A stretch of 55,017 bases of DNA, taken from Phycisphaerae bacterium. GTDB lineage: Bacteria; Planctomycetota; Phycisphaerae; Sedimentisphaerales; Anaerobacaceae. Location: NCBI GenBank assembly GCA_026386805.1, contig JAPLMX010000093.1, positions 1 through 55,017 on the forward strand. The letters are read 5' to 3'. The notes under the pieces are model-generated. The model saw only the letters and a program-made list of their open reading frames with translations. It had not been told where the DNA came from and did no database searches. The position numbers and the translations under genes are program-made. Below, in pieces: positions 1 through 6,924 of the stretch (positions are counted from its first letter, which is position 1; every line of letters starts with the position of its first letter).

Positions 1-16
1 AGGCGGCTCCCCAACA

Positions 17-63
17 ATCCGCTTTGAGCGGATCACATTTCAAGCCTCCACCTCAGGTGGAGG
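17..63. repeat. Pair of hairpins at the left edge
   Basis: Two perfect hairpins lie close together: ATCCGCT/AGCGGAT (17-33, 3-nt loop) and CCTCCACCT/AGGTGGAGG (45-63, 1-nt loop). Paired hairpins of this kind are common at the ends of IS200/IS605-type elements or in intergenic repeats, but no transposase is visible here. From 64 to 359 I see no gene I can support. The minus strand stays open after the alcohol dehydrogenase stop, but shows no start signal and no recognisable family. Confidence 0.45.
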
Positions 64-359
64 TATTGACTATTCATAGATGCCGGACGTCTTGGTTCTG
101 ACCAACATAGGCCACTCCTTCTATCACTACAAGAAATAGCCTATGCCTGCACAATAGCAAGATAAAAAACCAAATGCATGTCATTTTGTGGCACTACATT
201 TCGTCGGTCGTCCGGCCGAATTCTGCGTTGTTGGCCCCCAATCAACGATTTTGGCGGTGGATAACCGGGGTTGCTGTCGAAGATGGGCTTGACGATGCCA
301 CCCAAGCCTGCGGCCTGAGCCAAGCCCTTCTCAAGAGCTTGGGAGGCCGCCAGCGGATG

Positions 360-1517
360 TCAATCAATGGCCTGACGCAGGATTTGGATGAGCTCCGCGT
401 CTTGGAGCTCGACGGGGTTGCCCTTCATGCTGCTGGCGTTCTTAGCCTTCGCGGCGGCAATGGGAAAGTCGTTCTCGGAAAGGCCGTATTTACGCAAGCC
501 AGGCAGAGCCAAAACGCTGCAAAGCTCCTCGATCCAGGTGACGGCGTCGGAGGCGCGGGCCGTGCTTTTGCCGGTCAGGATTCGACCGACCTCGTCGAAA
601 CGGGTCAGGGCGGGCGAGTCCGGCGCTCGATTCTGCAAGGCCCGCACGTTGGCCTGCATAACATAGGGCAGCAGCTTGCCGCAGATTACGCCGTGCGGGG
701 CGGCGGTCATGCCGCCGAGCGGTCCGGCGAAGCCGTGGACCGCACCCAGCTTGGCGTTCGCCAGAGCCATGCCGCTAAAGAGGCTCGCCAGCGACATATC
801 TTCGCGAGCATCGGTGTCGTCGCCGTTTTCAAAGGCGCGTCGAAGGGATCGGCCCGCTCGCTGCAAGCCTTCCCGACAGACGCCGTCCGTCAGCGGGTTG
901 GCCTTGTTGGAGACGAAGGCCTCGATCAGTTGGGTCAGGGCGTCGAGGCCGGTGCTGGCCGTCAGCACCGGCGGCATCGAGTGGGTCAGGAGCGGATCGA
1001 CGATGGCCCAGCGTGGGAGCATCAGCGGGCTTCTCATGCTCACTTTGACGTGCTGGTCCGGCACGCCGAGGACCGCATTGAACGTGACTTCGGCGCCGGT
1101 CCCGGCCGTCGTGGGCACGGCGAGGCACGGAGCCGCGGGCTTCTGCAGCGGCCGGCCCTTGCCGACGACTTCGAGGTAATCCGACAAGTCGCCCTCGTTC
1201 GTCAGCAGGGCCGCCACGGCTTTGCCCGTATCGAGGACACTGCCGCCGCCAATGGCGACAACGACCTCGGCCGCCGCGTGGCGAGCGGAGGTGGTCGCCT
1301 CTTGAGCCATGTCGGTCGTGGGTTCGCCGGTAACGCAGAAGCTGTCCCAGGCAATCCCGCGCGAGGCGAGTTGGTCCAGGATGCGGCCGAAGCGGTTCGG
1401 CGTGCCGCCCAAAACAAGGAAGGCACGCTTGCCGAACCCGGCGACCAAGTCCGGGATCTGATCGGAGACGCCTGGACCGAACGCGATTCTGCCGGCGGTG
1501 GAGAATTCAAATCTCAT
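360..1517 (-). CDS. Iron-containing alcohol dehydrogenase
   Basis: A 385-residue protein, the usual length for the iron-dependent alcohol dehydrogenase family, which interconverts alcohols and aldehydes or ketones with NAD(P)H in the cytoplasm. The N-terminal Rossmann part has the nucleotide-binding GGGSVLDTGKA (about residue 90) and the following PTTAGTGAE segment. The helical C-terminal half has the metal-site run GAVHGFAGPLGG followed by PHGVICG, with the expected histidines. It is the last gene of a three-gene minus-strand operon, 24 bp after the monooxygenase gene. That partner suggests work on small aldehydes or ketols, but the substrate cannot be read from sequence. The shine-dalgarno region is weak. 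The family call is firm. Confidence 0.93.
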   Translation of the reverse strand: MRFEFSTAGRIAFGPGVSDQIPDLVAGFGKRAFLVLGGTPNRFGRILDQLASRGIAWDSFCVTGEPTTDMAQEATTSARHAAAEVVVAIGGGSVLDTGKAVAALLTNEGDLSDYLEVVGKGRPLQKPAAPCLAVPTTAGTGAEVTFNAVLGVPDQHVKVSMRSPLMLPRWAIVDPLLTHSMPPVLTASTGLDALTQLIEAFVSNKANPLTDGVCREGLQRAGRSLRRAFENGDDTDAREDMSLASLFSGMALANAKLGAVHGFAGPLGGMTAAPHGVICGKLLPYVMQANVRALQNRAPDSPALTRFDEVGRILTGKSTARASDAVTWIEELCSVLALPGLRKYGLSENDFPIAAAKAKNASSMKGNPVELQDAELIQILRQAID

Positions 1518-1541
1518 AGGGTCTTCTGCGGCCCTCCGTTG

Positions 1542-1862
1542 CTATACATTCATGTAGTCCCAGCCGTCAGCATCGGGGAATACGTTGGTGAACTTGACGC
1601 TGGAGCGGGGCTCGGCCATCATGCTTTCGACGGTGTCCCGCCATTGCTGGTAGTGCGTGGTCTCCTTGTGCTGGCCCGGATCGCTCGCCGAGCGATAGAC
1701 CTCCGCCAGGATAAAGCGCGTCGGGTCGTCCTGCTGCTGGATGATGTCGAATCGGGCCACGCCCGGCTCTCGGACGCTCTCCTTGGCGTTCTCGACGCTC
1801 GCGGCCCGGAACGCCTCGACTTGGTCCGCCTTGACATGCACGTGCACGTGAACAATCAACAT
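1542..1862 (-). CDS. ABM/LsrG-like quinol monooxygenase domain protein
   Basis: A 106-residue single-domain protein of the antibiotic biosynthesis monooxygenase (dimeric alpha/beta barrel) superfamily. It begins [10 protein letters not shown], continues with a helix and then [22 protein letters not shown], the usual core strands, and has the [10 protein letters not shown] helix typical of LsrG/YgiN relatives. LsrG acts on phosphorylated autoinducer-2; other members oxidise quinols or act on sugars. AGGAG lies 6 nt before the ATG. It sits 9 bp after the YwqK-like gene and 24 bp before the alcohol dehydrogenase, so the three are probably co-transcribed. A link to AI-2 is possible but no lsr genes are nearby. 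Confidence 0.85.
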   Translation of the reverse strand: MLIVHVHVHVKADQVEAFRAASVENAKESVREPGVARFDIIQQQDDPTRFILAEVYRSASDPGQHKETTHYQQWRDTVESMMAEPRSSVKFTNVFPDADGWDYMNV

Positions 1863-1871
1863 GGTTCTCTC

Positions 1872-3051
1872 CTATTGTCTCTGGCCGTGGCTCCCTGCCA
1901 GCTTGGGGTACACTCTCCTTGGTCCCTGGAGGACACCGGCTGCGTAGGTCTCCTCCCAGTCGAGAGACCCATCGCTGCGGAACGACCGCCGCAGCCCGTG
2001 GCGATAGCCGTCAACGTAGTTCTCCTCCATCGTCAGTGTGCCCTCTGTGTTCCATGCTCTCACGACGCCGTCCATCCGACCATCGCGGTAGTGCACCTCA
2101 TGCATGACCTGGTTGCCGTATTGGTACCAGTAACGGTGCACGCCGTCGTAGGAGCCGTTCTTGTATTGACACACCGATTGTACCTTGTCCGTACCGGGGC
2201 AGACAGTGGTAACCTCTCCCTCGCGCGGGGTGCCGTTGGGGTCCCAGGCGCGCCGCTGGCGCGTTTGGCGGTCGTATTGATACTCCATCCGGCCGTCGGG
2301 ATACCACGATGTGACAAACTGATCCTCGGCGTAGAGGCGTTCCATCCGTTTCTGTCCATCCGGGTAATACTCGGTCCTGAGCAGCTCGCTGTTAGGGTGC
2401 GTCCATTCGCGCAGCTTACGCCCGCCGGCATCCCATTCCGTGTATTTCGGGAGCCTCAAGCGGACTTCGCCACGATTGGTCGGCAGATTCTCGGCGTCCC
2501 TCCTCCAAGGCGAATAGTGCACCTGCCAGACGAAGATCCACCGTGACCACTGCGGATCTCCGTTGCCGAAGACAAAGCACGCCAGCACCAAGACCAAGCT
2601 CAGAGCGACGGGCAGAACCTTCCGCTGCGCCCGGTGCACATACAGGGCAAGCGATGCTGTCCCGACGGCAGGCACGATGCAGCAAAACACAAAACGTGGA
2701 GAGGGCGCCAGCGTTTCCTTCCAGAAACTGAAAGAGCCGTAGACCTGGTGCGCGGCGACGCAGGCAGCCACCAGCGCCAACGCCGTCTGCACGCGGCTGC
2801 GAAACAGAAGTCGCCACGGCAACATCAGCACAATGCAGGCCAAGAGGCCCGGCAGACAGCCCCACATCGCCCGCACCAGACCGGGAGAATCATGTGCGAA
2901 GACCGGCGATGCAGGCGACTGTGGCCAAGAGCGACGGTCCCGCACAGAGCACCAGCAGAATCCGGAACACCCAATCCAAGCACGACTCAAGCCGAGGTTT
3001 CGATCTTGTCTCGCTCCGGCTTGGCTGACATTCATCCATTGTCTCGACCAC
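1872..3051 (-). CDS. YwqK/MORN-repeat membrane protein, apparent frameshift near the N-terminus
   Basis: The C-terminal 220 residues carry repeated MORN/YwqK-type units (EYYPDGQKRMERLY, SWYPDGRMEYQY, VHYRDGRMDGVVRAW, ENYVDGYRHGLRRSF), preceded by several hydrophobic segments. The last frame has no convincing start. On the same strand a GTG at 3051 follows AAGGAAG with about 4-nt spacing and opens a different frame. That frame encodes a charged leader and a membrane helix (VFRILLVLCAGPSLLATVAC) and stops at TGA 2892-2890. A single-base shift between about 2940 and 2890 would join this leader to the membrane and MORN region. I therefore annotate one gene with a frameshift (real lesion or sequence error). 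The MORN region is sure; the function is unknown. It heads the operon with the monooxygenase and dehydrogenase. Confidence 0.6.
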
Positions 3052-3270
3052 GGTTCTTCCTTTCGACAAAGTGCGTCCGCTGGAAGAAATCTACACGGCA
3101 AGGATGCGGATTTCAAGAAGAAAGCAGGCCGGAAGCGGCCGTTGGGAGAGACGTTCTTCATTGACAAGGGCTCCCGTTTCCCTATGATGACCACAGGTGC
3201 GGACAGTGGCCCTTTGCGGCACGTCCGGATGGAACCGTGGCTGGTATCGAGAAAGGCAGAGGCGGCACAC

Positions 3271-4290
3271 GTGGCGATTCTGGCGGGGATCGATGAGGCG
3301 GGGTTCGGGCCTCTCCTGGGGCCTCTGGTGGTCTCGTGCAGTGCGTTCTCGGTCAAGCCGGAACTGCTGGGGGTGGACCTTTGGCAAACCTTGGGCCGCA
3401 GCGTGGGCAAGACCCGAAAGCACCTCGGCGGCCGGCTGCTGATCGCGGACAGCAAGAAGGCGTATCACCGGGACGAAGGCGTCCCTGTGTCGCGGGCATC
3501 CTGCCCGCGATCCGAGGGCGGGACGCCCTCGACACGAAGCCTCGGACACCTGGAACGCACGGTCCTGGCCGTGCTGCGCTGCGTGAAGAGAGAACCGGCC
3601 AACCTGACCGCGCTGTTGACCTCGCTGTGCCCGGATTGCCTGCCCCGGTTGCTGGAGTATCCGTGGTATCAAAAGATGCCACAATGCGATCTGACGCGCG
3701 GACCGGCCGACATGAAGATCGCGTCCCACGTCTTCGCGGGCGACTTGGAGGCCCAGGGGGCGAAGCTGGTGCATTTGCGGAGCTGCTGCCTCGACGTCGC
3801 CTACTACAATGACATGGTCGGCCGCGTGAAGAACAAGGCGCAGGTTCTGTTCATCACCGTGACCCAGTTGATTCAGGAAATCCTGAACCGATTCTCGGAC
3901 GATACAGTCCACATTCTGGTGGACCGGCAGGGGGGCCGGGCCCATTATCGGGAGCACCTGCTGCGGAGCTTTGCCGGCATGGACTTGCGGATCGTGGCCG
4001 AGGGGGCGGAAATCAGCACCTACGAATTGTGGGCCGGCGGCAGGACGGTTCGGCTGAGTTTCGAGGTTGGCGGCGATGACCTGCATCTGCCGGTGGCGCT
4101 GGCCTCAATGGTCAGCAAGTACCTTCGTGAGTTGCTCATGGATTGCATGAATGACTACTTCGTCGGAATGAGCGCAGACCTGAAACCTACGGCGGGGTAT
4201 TGGCGGGACGGCCAGCGGTTCGTGGCGGAGCTGCGCAGGCGCCTGCCCCAACTTGAGATCGACAACCACAGGCTGATTCGGTGTCGTTGA
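3271..4290 (+). CDS. Ribonuclease HII-like protein
   Basis: About 339 residues. The start of RNase HII is clear (GIDEAGFGPLLGPLV, normally GIDEAGRGPLAGPV), followed by ADSKKAY, the VDRQGGR strand, an EGAE segment and the SMVSKYLRELLM helix. The acidic catalytic residues Asp and Glu of the first motif and Asp of DRQGGR are present, but the Arg of GRG is Phe. This type is longer than the roughly 200 residues of true RNase HII and may be a distinct planctomycete branch. GTG 3271 follows GAGG by 8 nt and puts the motif at the N-terminus; upstream ATGs at 3184 and 3229 lack a ribosome site. A 49-bp dispersed repeat (3487-3535) is inserted in frame after the ADSKK motif. The stop overlaps the permease start region. 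Confidence 0.78.
   Translation: MAILAGIDEAGFGPLLGPLVVSCSAFSVKPELLGVDLWQTLGRSVGKTRKHLGGRLLIADSKKAYHRDEGVPVSRASCPRSEGGTPSTRSLGHLERTVLAVLRCVKREPANLTALLTSLCPDCLPRLLEYPWYQKMPQCDLTRGPADMKIASHVFAGDLEAQGAKLVHLRSCCLDVAYYNDMVGRVKNKAQVLFITVTQLIQEILNRFSDDTVHILVDRQGGRAHYREHLLRSFAGMDLRIVAEGAEISTYELWAGGRTVRLSFEVGGDDLHLPVALASMVSKYLRELLMDCMNDYFVGMSADLKPTAGYWRDGQRFVAELRRRLPQLEIDNHRLIRCR
3487..3535 (+). repeat. 49-bp double-hairpin repeat, copy A (inside RNase HII-like gene)
   Basis: It begins GTGT and ends ACAC. It holds hairpin CGCGGGCATCCTGCCCGCG (7-bp stem) and hairpin GAGGGCGGGACGCCCTC (7-bp stem), so the RNA can fold as a small cloverleaf. It differs from copy B (14159-14207, opposite strand) at one base of 49. 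It reads through the host gene in frame as VSRASCPRSEGGTPSTR. Confidence 0.9.
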
Positions 4291-4292
4291 CT

Positions 4293-5852
4293 ATGATGAC
4301 CGGAAAGAACGGCAGAACGGGCGTGGTGCACGAGCACAAGGAGCAGAACTGGCTGATCACGATCTCGCTCGTGATCCTGGCCGTGGTGGCGCTGGCGTGC
4401 GCTCTGATCTACACGCGGGGCGTCATGATTCCGTTCGTTGTGGCCCTGTTCATCGTGGCGTTGGTGTTGCCGATCGAGGATTTTCAGGTCCGGCGGCTGC
4501 GGATACCTCGCGTGATTGCCATCATCGTCACGTTGCTCGTCGTCCTGTCCGTCATCGTCCTGGCTTCCCTGTTCGTCGCGCAGGCCATCCGGACGATCGC
4601 CTATACGGCGGGGGATTACAGCGTGGGTTTTGTCAATATGGCCAACAAGCTTCTCAAGCCGCTGGAGTATGTCTACAAACTGCCGGAGTCGCCGCCGCTG
4701 GTGGTGCCGGAGACGCCCAAGCCGCCGCTGGCGGCGACGCCCAACGACGTCGGGCCGATCGAAAGCAAGCCGGAGACGGTTGAGTTGTTTCCCGTGGTCA
4801 AGGACGCCGACAAGCCGGGGATCCTGGATGTACGCCCGCGCCCAAGTCCTCCGATGCTGTCCAAGGCCAAGGGCCTCGATAATTCGGTGCTGCTAAACGT
4901 GGGCCCTCAACCCGCTCCTCCGGCGTCGACCGAGGGTGTCGACAAGGCGGCCGCCCCAAAAGCTGTGCCGCAGGCCTCTCGCCCACGATCCGAAGGCGAG
5001 ACGTCTTCGACACGGGCGGTGGCCAAGGATTCCAATGCGGTCGCCGACGCCAACACCGCGGCGAACGGGCCCACGAAAAGCCAGTGGCACATCGATACCA
5101 GGCAGATCGTCGAAGACCTGATCGCCAATGCCAGACAGGTCATCCGCGACATGGCGAACCATATGTTCAACATGCTGAGGAACACGGTGGGGACGATTTT
5201 CGGGCTCCTCTCCGGCGTGCTTTTTGTCTGCATCTTCGTCATCTTCCTGCTGGCCGGCCACAATCCGTATGCCGAGCATTCCCAGGTTTACACCGATGTC
5301 GTCCGGAAGATCCGCCGTTATTTGGGCACGAAGGTCATCACCTCGGCGCTCGTCGGCGTACTGGTCTGGGCTTCTCTGGCCATTATTGGCCTGGAGTTGG
5401 CCGGGGTCTTTGGTGTCTTGGCGTTCTTGGTCAACTTCATTCCCGCCATCGGCCCGATCATCGTGACGTTGCTGCCCATCCCCTTGGCCGTGGCGCAATT
5501 CCAGTCGCCTTGGCCGGTGGTTCTGGTTGTGGTCATCCCGGGCACCATCCACAACATCATCGGGAACATCATCGAGCCGAAGCTGATGGGTGAGGGACTG
5601 GACCTGCATCCGGTGACCATCCTGCTGGCGCTGTCGTTCTGGGGCCTGTTGTGGGGTATCGTGGGGATGTTCCTTGCGACCCCGATCACGGCCGCCATCC
5701 GCATCGTCCTGATGCAATTCGATACGTTCAAGCCGATCGCGAATCTGCTCGCCGGCGACTTTTCCAAACCGCCGATCGCGGCCGGCACAGAAGCTACGGC
5801 CGCTTCAGCTCGTCCAGCAGAAATTGTGCCTGACGGTTCTCTTCCCGGATGA
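4293..5852 (+). CDS. AI-2E family transporter (PerM/TqsA-like permease)
   Basis: About 519 residues. It has paired N-terminal membrane helices (from LITISLVILAVVALACALIY), a third helix, and a C-terminal cluster with the family's FGVLAFLVNFIPAIGPII and the NIIGNIIEPKLMGEGLDLHP loop. The family includes AI-2 exporters and Na+/H+ antiporters, so the substrate is open. Between residues about 125 and 270 there is a Pro/Ala-rich soluble insertion, longer than in typical members, which contains a decayed 49-bp repeat (4965-5013). The gene starts at the end of the RNase HII-like gene: ATG 4293 is 2 nt after its stop and a GTG at 4281 overlaps it, so translational coupling is likely. Its 3' end overlaps the ferritin-like gene tail to tail by 59 bp. 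Confidence 0.88.
   Translation: MMTGKNGRTGVVHEHKEQNWLITISLVILAVVALACALIYTRGVMIPFVVALFIVALVLPIEDFQVRRLRIPRVIAIIVTLLVVLSVIVLASLFVAQAIRTIAYTAGDYSVGFVNMANKLLKPLEYVYKLPESPPLVVPETPKPPLAATPNDVGPIESKPETVELFPVVKDADKPGILDVRPRPSPPMLSKAKGLDNSVLLNVGPQPAPPASTEGVDKAAAPKAVPQASRPRSEGETSSTRAVAKDSNAVADANTAANGPTKSQWHIDTRQIVEDLIANARQVIRDMANHMFNMLRNTVGTIFGLLSGVLFVCIFVIFLLAGHNPYAEHSQVYTDVVRKIRRYLGTKVITSALVGVLVWASLAIIGLELAGVFGVLAFLVNFIPAIGPIIVTLLPIPLAVAQFQSPWPVVLVVVIPGTIHNIIGNIIEPKLMGEGLDLHPVTILLALSFWGLLWGIVGMFLATPITAAIRIVLMQFDTFKPIANLLAGDFSKPPIAAGTEATAASARPAEIVPDGSLPG
4965..5013 (+). repeat. 49-bp double-hairpin repeat, copy D (decayed, inside permease gene)
   Basis: It has exactly the same 49-bp length as copy A, with 39 of 49 bases equal by direct alignment, including the flanks GTG...CGACAC and the centre ACGATCCGA. 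The hairpin stems are partly lost. It is read in the same frame as copy A, giving PQASRPRSEGETSSTR, in a low-complexity loop of the permease. Confidence 0.72.
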
Positions 5853-6282
5853 TCCTGTCGATCGTGTCCTCGCTGGCCGGGTCGCGGGCGAAGTCTTTCA
5901 GGCCCCCGTAGAAGATGACGACTTCGTTAGAACGCCGGATCGCGTCTTTGACGATTTGACGCCGGGTCTCCTTGCCGGTGAACCGATCGATCACGCCCGC
6001 CTTCGTGCTGGACCCCGCCAGGCCCGACATGACCTGGGGATTGGAGAGCACGTAGTTGTCGGGGTCGAAGGTGCCGAATTCCCCCGTTTTCTCGGAGAAC
6101 CGCTTCCTCATGCGGGCCCAGATTTTCTCGTGTTTGGCCTTCCAGGTGGCAAGCCGGTACAGAAGATCGCGGAGGTCGGCGTCCGCAAATAGCTCCGCGG
6201 CCTTGAGATAGAACTTGGCCGTCTTGTGCTCTACCTGCTCGGCGATCTGAAGGATCTCAAAGACGTTGAACTTTGTCTCCAC
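5794..6282 (-). CDS. Rubrerythrin/ferritin-like domain protein
   Basis: A 162-residue four-helix-bundle protein. The first helix EQVEHKTAKFYLKAAE, the second with KHEKIWARM, and the last EENRQAQFLLDEL match the rubrerythrin layout. In canonical rubrerythrins each half gives an Exx(x)H pair for a di-iron site used in peroxide reduction. Here the Glu before the His of helix 2 looks like Lys/Trp, and the last helix has Gln where His is usual, so the iron site may be altered or lost. There is no C-terminal rubredoxin domain. GTG start at 6282. It stands alone between convergent and divergent genes and overlaps the permease 3' end by 59 bp. Confidence 0.75.
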   Translation of the reverse strand: METKFNVFEILQIAEQVEHKTAKFYLKAAELFADADLRDLLYRLATWKAKHEKIWARMRKRFSEKTGEFGTFDPDNYVLSNPQVMSGLAGSSTKAGVIDRFTGKETRRQIVKDAIRRSNEVVIFYGGLKDFARDPASEDTIDRIIREENRQAQFLLDELKRP

Positions 6283-6387
6283 GCCGGGTATTCTCGACAG
6301 ACTCTATTGCCTACTCACCATCGGGGTGTCCAGACCATACATACTATTGTAGCCGATGACGAGCGAGAGTCAATCGGAAACAATGGG

Positions 6388-6924
6388 CTACTGTCGTACG
6401 CCGGTGATCCGCCCGAGTTCTCTGGCGAACACGTCGAAGCGGTCCCGCCCGAAAAGGCAGAATACGACGCGTTCGAGCCCGGTCTTGCCCCGGAGGTATT
6501 CGGCCGTCGCATGGAGCATGATCTCGGCACACTCTCGGATCGGAAACCCGAAGATGCCGGTGCTGATGGCGGGAAAGGCGATGCTCTTGAGGCCATGCTC
6601 GTCGGCTACCTTCAGCGAGTTCAGCGTAGCCTTTCTGAGCTTCTCATCCTCATCCCCCTCGCCCAATTGTGGCCCGACGGCATGAATGATGTGTCTGGCC
6701 TTGAGTTTGCCGCCGGTGGTGATCACGGCCCCGCCGACGAACGTGCCGCCAATCTGGTTGCATTCCTCCTGGATTTGCGGGCCGCCTTTTCTGCGGATCG
6801 CGCCCGCCACGCCTCCCCCCAGGACAAGCTGGGCGTTGGCCGCATTGACGATCGCGTCCGTGTCCAATTCGGTGATATCGCCCTCGACTAACTCCAGCCT
6901 GCAACCCGCTATCTTTACGTTCAT
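6388..6924 (-). CDS. Macrodomain protein (ADP-ribose binding/hydrolysing)
   Basis: A 178-residue single macrodomain. It starts with LVEGDITELDTDAIVNAANA, the ADP-ribose pocket, followed by the GGGVAGAIRRKGG loop, GGAVITTGGKLKARHIIHAVGP, and the distal ISTGIFGFP loop. All match YmdB-type O-acetyl-ADP-ribose deacetylases, including the catalytic-region Asn and the Gly-rich loop. Such proteins remove acetyl or ADP-ribose groups from metabolites or proteins in the cytoplasm. AGGAG stands 9 nt before the ATG. The ATG overlaps the stop of the upstream heparinase-like gene by ATGA, implying coupled translation, although the partner is a secreted protein. It may be a fortuitous operon. Confidence 0.93.
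   Translation of the reverse strand: MNVKIAGCRLELVEGDITELDTDAIVNAANAQLVLGGGVAGAIRRKGGPQIQEECNQIGGTFVGGAVITTGGKLKARHIIHAVGPQLGEGDEDEKLRKATLNSLKVADEHGLKSIAFPAISTGIFGFPIRECAEIMLHATAEYLRGKTGLERVVFCLFGRDRFDVFARELGRITGVRQ

Noticed and set aside
141..323. Minus-strand 60-codon frame after the alcohol dehydrogenase
   Set aside because: It has a weak TTG-type start, no ribosome site and no recognisable relative.
174..2546. Plus-strand open frame of 790 codons opposite the alcohol dehydrogenase, monooxygenase and MORN-like genes
   Set aside because: Its product resembles no family, while the minus strand encodes clear enzymes with ribosome sites. It is an antisense shadow due to GC-rich codons.
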